From contig JAHINB010000004.1 of assembly GCA_018896215.1 (NCBI GenBank), positions 1 to 41,690 on the forward strand: a stretch of 41,690 nt of DNA. The letters run 5' to 3'. The notes under the pieces are model-generated. The model was given only the letters and a program-made list of their open reading frames with translations, made no database searches and had not been told where the DNA came from. Below are positions 25,005-31,799 of this stretch, one piece after another. Within the stretch, counting starts at the first letter, position 1, and each line of letters opens with the position of its first letter. The translations under genes were made by a program, and so were the position numbers. The DNA comes from Patescibacteria group bacterium (lineage in GTDB: Bacteria; Patescibacteriota; WWE3; 0-14-0-20-40-13).

Positions 25005-25965
25005 TATTATTACTATCGGTGGAGCAACACAGGATATTTTCTTAATCTCTAATCAATATCAAGTCAAAGACGGCAAACTCCAATTGGATTGGGGGGAAAA
25101 GTTCTTAGCCGATAGGCTTTTTACTGATGTTGGAGGTGGGGCGTGCAATTCGGCGGTGGGTTTTTCGCGATTGGGGCTTTCTGTTGCCTTTTGGGGCAAG
25201 GTCGGCATGGACATTCCGGGGCAGGTGATTGCCCAAAGGCTTAAAGAAGAAAAAGTTTCGATCAAGCTATTGGTAATAGACGAGAAAGCTCAAACATCCA
25301 CTAGCGCGGTTTTGGTTGGTAAAGGTGGGGAACGAGCAATTGTAATGTACCGAGGCGACAACGACGATCTTCTAACCCATACTCCTAGCTTTGATTTGTT
25401 TACCCAAACGGAGTGGATATATCTCTCCGATCTTGGTGCTCATACCGAAAGCTTTACCTTTAAAATTTTAGATTTGGTTACAAACAATAATAGTAAGTTG
25501 GCGTTTGTGCCGGGGCAACATCAACTAAAACAAGGAATTGAAGCGCTCAAGCCCATACTTTCTAAGTCAACTATCTTAATTCTTAATATCTATGAGGCGT
25601 ACCAATTGCTTTACGGATCCTATCCAGGGGAGGAGAAGGAGTCTTGCCATACCAATGAAGGAAATATCTTAAAAATGCTTAAGGAATTTTATCAATTAGG
25701 TCCAAGATACGTTGTGATAACGCGAGATAAGTGTGGGGTTTCGGCTTACGATGGAAGGTCATCCTATCAGGAAGCTTCTCCTGCCGTGGATAAAGTTACT
25801 GATACAACTGGGGCAGGAGATGCGTTTGCTAGCGCTTTTATTACGGCAATTATCAAAGAAAAAGATATTAGGACGGCTTTAAGTTGGGGTAACAAGAATG
25901 CAGGATCCGTTATAGCTTCTTACGGAGCACAATATGGACTTTTAAAACTATCTCAACTAGAATAA
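24988..25965 (+). CDS. PfkB/ribokinase-family carbohydrate kinase
   Basis: From ATG 24988 the product is 325 aa; the start is set by MKKEFNIITIGGATQDIF, the normal PfkB N-terminus, and overlaps the previous gene by 17 nt. Signatures include GGGACNSAVGFSRLG (signature 1 region, substrate binding), FWGKVGMDIPGQ and the C-terminal DTTGAGDAFASAF with the catalytic Asp and anion hole. It phosphorylates a sugar or nucleoside with ATP. Substrate candidates are fructose, ribose, adenosine or fructose 6-phosphate; none can be chosen from the motifs. Four bases precede mraY. Confidence 0.88.
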   Translation: MKKEFNIITIGGATQDIFLISNQYQVKDGKLQLDWGEKFLADRLFTDVGGGACNSAVGFSRLGLSVAFWGKVGMDIPGQVIAQRLKEEKVSIKLLVIDEKAQTSTSAVLVGKGGERAIVMYRGDNDDLLTHTPSFDLFTQTEWIYLSDLGAHTESFTFKILDLVTNNNSKLAFVPGQHQLKQGIEALKPILSKSTILILNIYEAYQLLYGSYPGEEKESCHTNEGNILKMLKEFYQLGPRYVVITRDKCGVSAYDGRSSYQEASPAVDKVTDTTGAGDAFASAFITAIIKEKDIRTALSWGNKNAGSVIASYGAQYGLLKLSQLE

Positions 25966-25969
25966 TTAC

Positions 25970-27055
25970 ATGTTAAAAGCTCTCGCCCTTCTCATTTTAA
26001 ATGTTGCTGTCACCACCGCCCTCTATCCTTTTTTTATTAACTTTTTATACAAATTTTCTTTGCGCGAAAGGGTGCGACACGACGGTCCCAAAACCCATTT
26101 AATTAAGCAGGGGACTCCTACAATGGGAGGTTTGGCGTTTGTTTTGTCTGTTTCGCTCTTAACTTACCTTTTTAACCGTCAAAACTCTTACGGGCCATTT
26201 TTGGCCATTATCACCTTTTTAGCTGGGGTTTTTGGGTTAATGGAGGATTTGTTTAAGGTTTATGCCAAGTCTCATCTGCAAGATGTTATTAGAAGCTCGC
26301 TCATTCCTGTGGTTTCGGTCTCAAGAATTACATCAAAGGCTTATAACAAACTGCTTTTGCCTTGGGACTTGTTCAAAGAATTTTGGAGAACTGTTGGAAG
26401 CGCCACTGATGTGGGTTTGCAAACCTATCAAAAATTCTTTTTGCAATCGGCAATTGCCATTATCGCCTCACTTGTCATCTATTTACAATTTGGTTACAGT
26501 AGTCTTTGGCTACCGTTTTATGGATTTCTAAATTTGGGAATATTTTACCCGGTCTTAATTTATTTTATTTTTATTATTGTTTTAAATTCGGTAGCTTTCA
26601 CTGATGGGTTGGATGGTCTTGCTGGTGGCCTTGCCATTATCGCTTGCTGTTTTTTTCTGGCTATCGCTCAAAGCCAAGGCAAATACCAAATCACTGTGTT
26701 TTTGGCAAGTTTTATTGGAGCCTTGCTCCCCTTCTTGTATTTTAATTTTTACCCAGCCAGAATTTTTATGGGTAATGTGGGGTCGCATACTGTTGGGGCG
26801 GTAATTGCCTTGGTGGCAATTTTGCTCCATCGGGAGGTGGCGCTACTTTTAGTTGGAGGGGTGTTTTTGCTTGATGGGGCATCAAGCATTTTTCAACAGC
26901 TGGCAGTCCGTTTCACCGGTAAAAGAATTTTTAGAATGGCGCCAATTCACCACCATTTTGAAATGCTCGGCTGGCCCGAAACCAAAGTTACCACTCGCTT
27001 TTATCTCATCTCCGCAATTTTGGGTTTTGTGGGTCTTTTTATTTCGCTTTTATAA
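25970..27055 (+). CDS. mraY: Phospho-N-acetylmuramoyl-pentapeptide transferase MraY
   Basis: Integral membrane enzyme (about ten helices, 361 aa) that moves phospho-MurNAc-pentapeptide to undecaprenyl phosphate, giving lipid I. Family marks are KQGTPTMGGLAFV (about 46-58), the catalytic VAFTDGLDGLAGGLA (about 208-222), FMGNVGSHTVG (about 266-276) and the triple-His loop PIHHHFEMLGWPE (about 325-337). It is placed after central-metabolism genes rather than next to murF or murCDE, and it is the last wall gene before the accessory insert. A hairpin lies 17 nt after its stop. Confidence 0.96.
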   Translation: MLKALALLILNVAVTTALYPFFINFLYKFSLRERVRHDGPKTHLIKQGTPTMGGLAFVLSVSLLTYLFNRQNSYGPFLAIITFLAGVFGLMEDLFKVYAKSHLQDVIRSSLIPVVSVSRITSKAYNKLLLPWDLFKEFWRTVGSATDVGLQTYQKFFLQSAIAIIASLVIYLQFGYSSLWLPFYGFLNLGIFYPVLIYFIFIIVLNSVAFTDGLDGLAGGLAIIACCFFLAIAQSQGKYQITVFLASFIGALLPFLYFNFYPARIFMGNVGSHTVGAVIALVAILLHREVALLLVGGVFLLDGASSIFQQLAVRFTGKRIFRMAPIHHHFEMLGWPETKVTTRFYLISAILGFVGLFISLL

Positions 27056-27071
27056 CAAGATTTAGAGAAGA

Positions 27072-27103
27072 CCCCGCCAACGGTTGCGCAGTTCTGGGCG
27101 GGG
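27072..27103 (+). terminator. Stem-loop after mraY
   Basis: CCCCGCC (27072-27078) pairs with GGCGGGG (27097-27103) around an 18-nt loop. There is no T-run, so termination strength is uncertain. It marks the left edge of the accessory region (gap 27056-27300), together with the palindrome at 27147 and the promoter at 27214. Confidence 0.5.
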
Positions 27104-27146
27104 GATGAATCTTCCGATATCCGAATGTTGATTTATCAAGCCGAAA

Positions 27147-27170
27147 CTCTTCCACTTCGGAAGTGGAAGA
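27147..27170. repeat. Palindrome related to the 125-bp repeats
   Basis: CTCTTCCACTTCGGAAGTGG, continuing AAGA: 10-bp arms CTTCCACTTC/GAAGTGGAAG around one base. The same palindrome opens both 125-bp repeats at 29447 and 30709 (there with CC before GAAG). It lies just past mraY at the left side of the insert. Confidence 0.7.
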
Positions 27171-27213
27171 ATCTCCTTTCTCTAATTCATTTAGAATTTA
27201 GGATTTTCTCTTT

Positions 27214-27279
27214 TTGGTGCTAAAATGTAGGTGATTATAATTTGAGTTTGGGTGAGAACAAATTCCACTGGAGGAGGTG
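27214..27279 (+). promoter_or_regulatory. Promoter and SD for the zinc-ribbon gene pair
   Basis: TTGGTG (27214-27219), 16-nt spacer, TATAAT (27236-27241), then a leader of about 55 nt containing GGAGGAGGTG (27270-27279). The SD ends 21 nt before the ATG at 27301, which is too far for normal initiation; no closer standard start codon is in frame because a TAG is at 27287-27289. The long leader contrasts with the leaderless core genes. Confidence 0.55.
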
Positions 27280-27300
27280 CGAATTTAGATAAAAAATAAT

Positions 27301-27852
27301 ATGGAACAAAATAAACAAAAAAAGAAAAGTTTCTGGTTTTGGAAAATTGATGAAGATGACTTAAAGAAACAAGTTGAGAATTATCAGACTCTTAAAATTA
27401 CCAGGTCGTATCGTGGAATGTCGTTTTTGATAATTTCCGCACTTCTTGGCTTTTCACTTCTGTTAAGTTTTTTTGGTGCTTATGTAGACCCTACAGCTAT
27501 GATTTGGGGAATACTCATTTACTTACCCATTTTGTTTTTTGTATTCAAAGGTCGTCGTTGGGCGATTGTTCTTTTAATGATCATGTGGACATTTGAAAAG
27601 GGCTATAACCTTTATGAAATTGGGCAAGGTGGGGGTGGGAGTGTTATCATGCCAATTATTTGGTGGCTTATCGTTATGCCTTATTTTTGGAAAGCATTGG
27701 TGGTTGAGAATAAAAGACGAAAACTTGTACCAGCATTGAAAGACCTTTCCGGGTCGGTATTTTGTCATAAGTGTGGCGAACAATTAGAAACTAATTCGAA
27801 ATTCTGTTCAAAGTGTGGAGTAAAAGTGCAGTCACCAATTATGAGTGAATAA
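27301..27852 (+). CDS. Multi-TM membrane protein with C-terminal zinc ribbon
   Basis: 183 aa. A charged N-terminus (KQKKK, then acidic DEDD) is followed by four hydrophobic segments (about 41-62, 66-83, 87-99 and 114-134), then a cytoplasmic tail with a zinc-ribbon pattern: FCHKCGEQL and KFCSKCGVKV (Cys155, 158, 169, 172). Function unknown. It is paired with the following zinc-ribbon protease gene (11-nt gap), and the ribbons are similar in form, which suggests that the two proteins work together at the membrane. First gene of the accessory insert. Confidence 0.8.
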   Translation: MEQNKQKKKSFWFWKIDEDDLKKQVENYQTLKITRSYRGMSFLIISALLGFSLLLSFFGAYVDPTAMIWGILIYLPILFFVFKGRRWAIVLLMIMWTFEKGYNLYEIGQGGGGSVIMPIIWWLIVMPYFWKALVVENKRRKLVPALKDLSGSVFCHKCGEQLETNSKFCSKCGVKVQSPIMSE

Positions 27853-27863
27853 AGTATTTATCT

Positions 27864-28793
27864 ATGTTTTGCAAAAATTGTGGGCAACAAGTTAAAGCTG
27901 GTAGTAAATTTTGCAAGAATTGCGGACAAGAAATTAAATTCGGCAGGTTCGCAATTTTCAGGGTCAATTTTTTTGGATGGTTGAAAGATCATCGCAAGGG
28001 TTTTTTAATTGCTCTTGGCATTGTTGTTTTTATAGCTATCTTAGGAATTTACGACGAATCTTCAAACACCAATACTTCTTCAAATTATTCAGCTACACAA
28101 ACCATCTCATATGATCAAAATGAAATTGTGGCTTCGGTAGTTAATATATTTTGTCCGAGTACGGTTTCCGAAGAAGAAGCAAGTGGTGGATCTGGCACAA
28201 TAATTAGTGAAGATGGTTTAATTCTTACAAACTCACATATTATTCCGCAAGATGAAATAAATATCCATGTTGATGAGCAGGGTTGTTTAGTCGTTCTTCC
28301 CGATCCAACGACGGGGCAAGCAAAAGATATTTATTTAGCACATCCGATTGTACTTCCAGAGTTGAGTGATAAATATGATTTAGCATTTATGGAAATATAT
28401 TCTTCCTATTATGATGTGGAAACAGGCGAATATTCTAGTGTTTATCCGAGAAAATTTCCGAGCTTTGACGATACAACGCGTTGCAATAATGAGAATATTC
28501 AGCTTGGAGAACCAATCCGTATTTTTGGATATCCAGCAATTAGCGGTGGTTATTCCTTGACAATCACCGATGGCGTTGTAAGTAGTTTTCCTGGTGATAG
28601 CTTGATAGTGACTTCAGCAAAAATTAGCTATGGAAATTCAGGTGGTTTAGCAGTTGATAGAAATGGATGTATGATTGGCGTGCCATCAATGGTAAGTTCC
28701 GACGAGGTTGAAAGTTTGGGCGTTATAATTTCAATGGATTTAGTAAACCAATTTTCCGAAGAAGTTACGACATATATTGATAGTTTGAAATAG
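27864..28793 (+). CDS. Zinc ribbon - TM - trypsin-like serine protease
   Basis: 309 aa: an N-terminal zinc ribbon (MFCKNCGQQV, KFCKNCGQEI; Cys3, 6, 17, 20), a transmembrane helix (about 46-63), a Ser/Asn-rich linker (64-82), then a chymotrypsin-fold domain with His125 in LTNSHII, Asp172 in KYDLAFMEI and Ser259 in SYGNSGGLAV. The protease part should be outside the membrane and the ribbon inside. It resembles HtrA/DegP-like proteases but has no PDZ domain. Four Cys in the outer part (97, 141, 207, 269) could form disulfides. The substrate is unknown. Follows the zinc-ribbon membrane protein, with which it probably forms a unit. Confidence 0.88.
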   Translation: MFCKNCGQQVKAGSKFCKNCGQEIKFGRFAIFRVNFFGWLKDHRKGFLIALGIVVFIAILGIYDESSNTNTSSNYSATQTISYDQNEIVASVVNIFCPSTVSEEEASGGSGTIISEDGLILTNSHIIPQDEINIHVDEQGCLVVLPDPTTGQAKDIYLAHPIVLPELSDKYDLAFMEIYSSYYDVETGEYSSVYPRKFPSFDDTTRCNNENIQLGEPIRIFGYPAISGGYSLTITDGVVSSFPGDSLIVTSAKISYGNSGGLAVDRNGCMIGVPSMVSSDEVESLGVIISMDLVNQFSEEVTTYIDSLK

Positions 28794-28830
28794 GTCTACC
28801 GAAAAAATCCCTGAGGAATAAAATCGATTT

Positions 28831-29379
28831 ATGGATAAAAGTAAAAATATAGCGAATTTGAAAGAGTTTTTAAAAAATCACAAGACATTCAAAGAAAAAT
28901 GTGAGGTGGTTTTTTTGATGGTTGAAATTAGAAAGATTTTAGAATACGGAGGGAAATCTTATAAAACCCTTCGTTTTTATTGCAATTGGGTATTACATAA
29001 AGAATTAAGCCAAGAAAAAACTACCAAATTATTATCAGATATATTTGAACCAAACGTGGATCCTAAAAAAAGCGGACATGAAAATGCTCGTAACATAAAA
29101 TCTATTGGAAAAGACTTTTTTATGTTGAAGACATTTAGAAAGGAGCTTGGAGATTTTTTTAAAGATTACAATCTCCCGATGGATTTATTGAAAAAAAACT
29201 GGTGGACATTTGGAAAATTACTTTTGGAAATCATCAAAGATTGCCCTGTCCATTTCGTCGCTAATAAAATACGAGAGTTGAAAATAGAAAAATATAATGA
29301 CAGAAATTTTGGTTATAAATTTAGTTTTATTGATAGCAAGCAAAAGTTAGTAGAAAAATTAAAGCTTAAGAGAAAGTAG
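28831..29379 (+). CDS. Uncharacterised 182-aa protein
   Basis: Not recognised. A Lys-rich, mostly helical soluble protein with no signal peptide, no membrane helix and no Cys pair. Visible blocks are EVVFLMVEIRKILEYGG (about 24-40), YKTLRFYCNWVLHKEL, and near the C-terminus NKIRELKIEKYNDRNFGYKF. Strongly AT-rich. It lies 37 nt after the protease gene, downstream of which a 125-bp repeat begins 67 nt past its stop. It could be part of the protease unit or a separate cargo gene. Confidence 0.7.
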   Translation: MDKSKNIANLKEFLKNHKTFKEKCEVVFLMVEIRKILEYGGKSYKTLRFYCNWVLHKELSQEKTTKLLSDIFEPNVDPKKSGHENARNIKSIGKDFFMLKTFRKELGDFFKDYNLPMDLLKKNWWTFGKLLLEIIKDCPVHFVANKIRELKIEKYNDRNFGYKFSFIDSKQKLVEKLKLKRK

Positions 29380-29446
29380 TGCCCTAAATTTTTGAAGTGG
29401 TGCACCAATGAAATTAGCACGCTCTCCAAATCTGCCGAAAAAACGA

Positions 29447-29571
29447 CTCTTCCACCTCCGAAGTGGAAGGAATTACCCTATCTAATACAACAAATCCCAT
29501 CCAGAAAATCTTATCATTGGGGACGGACCCCAATACAACAAATCAATAATACTTCATAGGGGTCAGTCCCC
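29447..29571. repeat. 125-bp direct repeat, copy A (left of the RhuM gene)
   Basis: Same length and order as 30709-30833, with six differences (about 95% identity). Structure: a CTTCCAC..GTGGAAG palindrome, a spacer with AATACAACAAAT, GGGGACGGACCCC (29519-29531), a second AATACAACAAAT, then GGGGTCAGTCCCC (29559-29571), the inverse complement of the former with one mismatch. A further AATACAACGAAT follows outside. No coding frame. It looks like a REP/BIME-type composite element. Confidence 0.85.
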
Positions 29572-29606
29572 ATTTCTAATACAACGAATTAGATAATTGC
29601 TCTAAA

Positions 29607-29634
29607 TAGTACCGTTGACTAGACTACGGTACTA
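29607..29634 (-). terminator. Hairpin after the RhuM gene
   Basis: TAGTACCGT (29607-29615) pairs perfectly with ACGGTACTA (29626-29634), loop 10 nt. On the minus strand it lies 17 nt past the RhuM stop and is followed by TTTAGAG, so it may end that transcript. Confidence 0.55.
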
Positions 29635-29650
29635 ATTTGGTAAAATGCGA

Positions 29651-30634
29651 TTAAAGAAGGGTTTTAATTATTTTAATCATTATCTCCTTGTCTTTTGGGT
29701 CACTTGTTGCAATTAAAAGTGCCAATGCTGTTAAAGCACCGTCACTTATCCTTCGTTCTCCCGAATCCTTAAAAAGATAATTTGATTTATTTAAATAATG
29801 TACAAAAAGAAGCGAAGCAATTCTTTTGTTACCATCAAAAAATGGATGGTCTTTAATAATTAGATAAAGCAAATTAGACGCTTTATCTTCTAAAGTTTCG
29901 TAAAGTTCATTTTTATCAAAAGTTACATACAAACCTTTAATAATACTTTTAAAGCTTGTTTCTCTTTCTTGTCCAAAAAGCTCTCCCGCTTCTTTTTTAG
30001 CATCAAGATCTTTTTTAATCATTAATATCATCTCAACACAGTCTTTATACTCCAAAACAAATTTTGTTTTTTGACCATTTTTAGTTATTATCTTTCCTTT
30101 ATCGTATTGTTCCAATAGAGTTAGTGTGCTCGAGTAATCGGCGAGGAGACTTAAGATTTCTGCCTCTTTTCCAAACAGCAATTCATTTTTTGACTGTTTT
30201 TGCAAGAATAAAACAGCATTTTGCAATTCGTTAAATTTATTTTGCGCTTCTAAAAGCCTTTTTTCGTTTATTGCATAACCCTTAATAAGATATTGTTTTA
30301 GAATTTTAGTAGCCCATTTGCGAAAATGTATTGCTCGAGAGGAACTAACGCGATATCCAACAGCTAAAATAACATCTAAACTGTAAAACTCTACTGGTTT
30401 ATCTGAATTTGGAATGTGCATTTTTTGCACATTGCTTTTTTTGGCGACCTCTTTATCAAAAAAAATCTTGTCAATATGTTTTGTTATAACGGACCGGTCT
30501 TTGTTAAAAAGTAGTGCTATTTCGTTTTGCTTTAGCCATACAGATTCATCTTTTAAACGAACCTGCAGTTCAACCTCGTCTTTCGAAGTTTTATATATAA
30601 CTATTTTGCCTTTCGGTAAACCAATTTTATTCAT
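29651..30634 (-). CDS. RhuM-family protein with C-terminal Doc/Fic motif
   Basis: 327 aa. N-terminal RhuM domain (about 20-120): ESVWLKQNEIALLFNKDRS, then VEFYSLDVILAVGYRVSS and FRKWATKILKQYLIKGYAIN, the hallmark of RhuM virulence-type proteins. The C-terminal part (about 200-327) contains HPFFDGNKR (263-271), the active loop of the Fic/Doc fold with Lys in place of Gly, as in Doc, which phosphorylates EF-Tu; AMPylation is the alternative. The N-terminal part may give nucleic-acid or partner binding. No separate antitoxin gene is next to it. It is alone between two 125-bp repeats, which suggests recent movement or a recombination cassette. Confidence 0.88.
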   Translation of the reverse strand: MNKIGLPKGKIVIYKTSKDEVELQVRLKDESVWLKQNEIALLFNKDRSVITKHIDKIFFDKEVAKKSNVQKMHIPNSDKPVEFYSLDVILAVGYRVSSSRAIHFRKWATKILKQYLIKGYAINEKRLLEAQNKFNELQNAVLFLQKQSKNELLFGKEAEILSLLADYSSTLTLLEQYDKGKIITKNGQKTKFVLEYKDCVEMILMIKKDLDAKKEAGELFGQERETSFKSIIKGLYVTFDKNELYETLEDKASNLLYLIIKDHPFFDGNKRIASLLFVHYLNKSNYLFKDSGERRISDGALTALALLIATSDPKDKEIMIKIIKTLL

Positions 30635-30642
30635 ATTTTTAA

Positions 30643-30651
30643 ATTATATCA
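30643..30651 (-). promoter_or_regulatory. Extended -10 of the RhuM gene
   Basis: Minus strand TGATATAAT, with TATAAT at 30648-30643 and 8 nt to the ATG; predicts a leaderless mRNA. A near-perfect hairpin CCCAAC/GTTGGG lies just upstream (30667-30686). Confidence 0.6.
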
Positions 30652-30708
30652 GTTTCTAATAATTTAACCCAACTTCGAAGGTTGGGATGAGGATCTTGTT
30701 AATTTGCG

Positions 30709-30833
30709 CTCTTCCACTTCCGAAGTGGAAGGAATTACCCTATCTAATACAACAAATCCCATCCAGAAAATCTTATCATTGGGGACTGACCCCAATACAG
30801 CAAATCAACAATACCTCATTGGGGTCAGTCCCC
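30709..30833. repeat. 125-bp direct repeat, copy B (right of the RhuM gene)
   Basis: Second copy of the element at 29447-29571. Here the two inner palindromes are exact inverse complements: GGGGACTGACCCC (30781-30793) and GGGGTCAGTCCCC (30821-30833). Both copies point the same way, so recombination between them would delete the RhuM gene as a 1262-bp unit. Confidence 0.85.
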
Positions 30834-30860
30834 CCCTTCAAATCTTAACAAATCTAATTT

Positions 30861-31703
30861 TTAGGAATTTAGTTTCTTTACCGTTTCTGGTAGTTTTTTG
30901 TCTTCGGATTTTAATTTGCGTTCGAGTTTTTTTGTATCTACCTCTGGTAATAATGTTTCTGGGCGAATACCGCTTTTAGCAAGCATCTCTCGCATGTTTT
31001 TATTATTCTTTATATGTTCGAAGGTAATAGGCGTTTCTCCTTTTAGTTTTTGGTCTTTTTTTACATTAAAACTTGTAATTTCATTTGCTAAATCTTTGGC
31101 CTTAATGGTAACGCCTGGTAAAAAATCTGCTAGTGGTCTATTATTTGGCACACCTAACAGATTTTTCATATTTTTTGTAGTGTGTCCACCAAATAAAGCT
31201 GAATCGCCCTTGCTTCTAATTCTCGCGAATCCTTGACCATCAACACCTCGTTCAAATAAAACACCAGAAAGAGTTTTTTCGGAAATAGAAAGTTTTTCTC
31301 TGGCATGTAAGCGTTCCCATTGTGCTAATCGTTTCTCGACTACTTCCTGTCTACGAGTTTGAACGGCAAAATAAGTCATAGCAAAGGCAATCTCGTCTTT
31401 GCGCGGATTTCCATTCTGGGCAATTAGATAACAAGCATAGCGAGTGAGTTTAAAATCGATAATGGGTTTTGAAGTAGCTCCGGCATCTACGATTTTGTTG
31501 ATGTCAACAAAATGGTCGAAAGCTTTTTGTTTGGCGTTTTCACAAGCTATCTTGGCCTTATTTACAACATTTTCAAAGTTTCTCCACTCGTTATACCCAA
31601 GGAGAATTTGTAATTCTCTTGCATACCAAAATTCCACGCCATCGCTTTTATGAGCACAATCTTCGAAATTTTTATGTAATCTAACAATCAGTTGTTTTTC
31701 CAT
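30861..31703 (-). CDS. dinD: DinD-like protein (DNA-damage-inducible protein D)
   Basis: 280 aa with the characteristic blocks of DinD: VEFWYARELQILLGYNEWRNFENVVNKA (BRO-N-like N-terminal domain, from about residue 23), TRYACYLIAQNGNPRKDEIAFAMTYFAVQTR, FERGVDGQGFARIRSKGD, ALFGGHTTKNMKNLLGVP and RPLADFLPGVTIKAKDLANEIT. In E. coli, dinD is a LexA-controlled SOS gene whose product inhibits RecA-mediated strand exchange. No LexA box was recognised here. It runs leftward toward the RhuM gene, 26 nt from the 125-bp repeat, and diverges from ftsW. Confidence 0.92.
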   Translation of the reverse strand: MEKQLIVRLHKNFEDCAHKSDGVEFWYARELQILLGYNEWRNFENVVNKAKIACENAKQKAFDHFVDINKIVDAGATSKPIIDFKLTRYACYLIAQNGNPRKDEIAFAMTYFAVQTRRQEVVEKRLAQWERLHAREKLSISEKTLSGVLFERGVDGQGFARIRSKGDSALFGGHTTKNMKNLLGVPNNRPLADFLPGVTIKAKDLANEITSFNVKKDQKLKGETPITFEHIKNNKNMREMLAKSGIRPETLLPEVDTKKLERKLKSEDKKLPETVKKLNS

Positions 31704-31705
31704 AA

Positions 31706-31716
31706 ATTATATTTTA
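31706..31716 (-). promoter_or_regulatory. -10 region of dinD
   Basis: Minus strand TAAAAT (31716-31711) ends 7 nt before the dinD ATG; an overlapping TATAAT (31711-31706) ends 2 nt before it. The 7-nt spacing matches other genes here and predicts a leaderless transcript. Confidence 0.5.
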
Positions 31717-31783
31717 CTACTTTTAATTTTGTAATTGTATAGACCTCATATCTATAGAAGTTTAAAAGCTCTTATAATTTCCG

Positions 31784-31792
31784 TGGTAATAT
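31784..31792 (+). promoter_or_regulatory. Extended -10 of ftsW
   Basis: TGGTAATAT, with TAATAT at 31787-31792 ending 7 nt before the ATG at 31800. A second candidate, TATAAT at 31773-31778, would give a 15-nt leader. It gives the resumed division cluster its own promoter after the insert. Confidence 0.6.
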
Positions 31793-31799
31793 AGTAGCC

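Noticed and set aside
27290-27300. ATA start codon for the zinc-ribbon membrane protein, placing the SD at a better distance
   Set aside because: ATA starts are very rare and the three added residues are uninformative; ATG 27301 is kept, with the odd SD distance noted.
29645-29716. TTTGGTAAAAT followed by a 23-codon + strand frame opposite the RhuM 3' end
   Set aside because: The -10-like box resembles the ftsW and ileS ones, but the start overlaps the box itself, there is no SD and the peptide is antisense to a well-supported gene. At most an antisense promoter.
29447-30833. CRISPR array
   Set aside because: Only two long copies separated by a gene, with internal palindromes and no regular spacers; no cas genes in the window.
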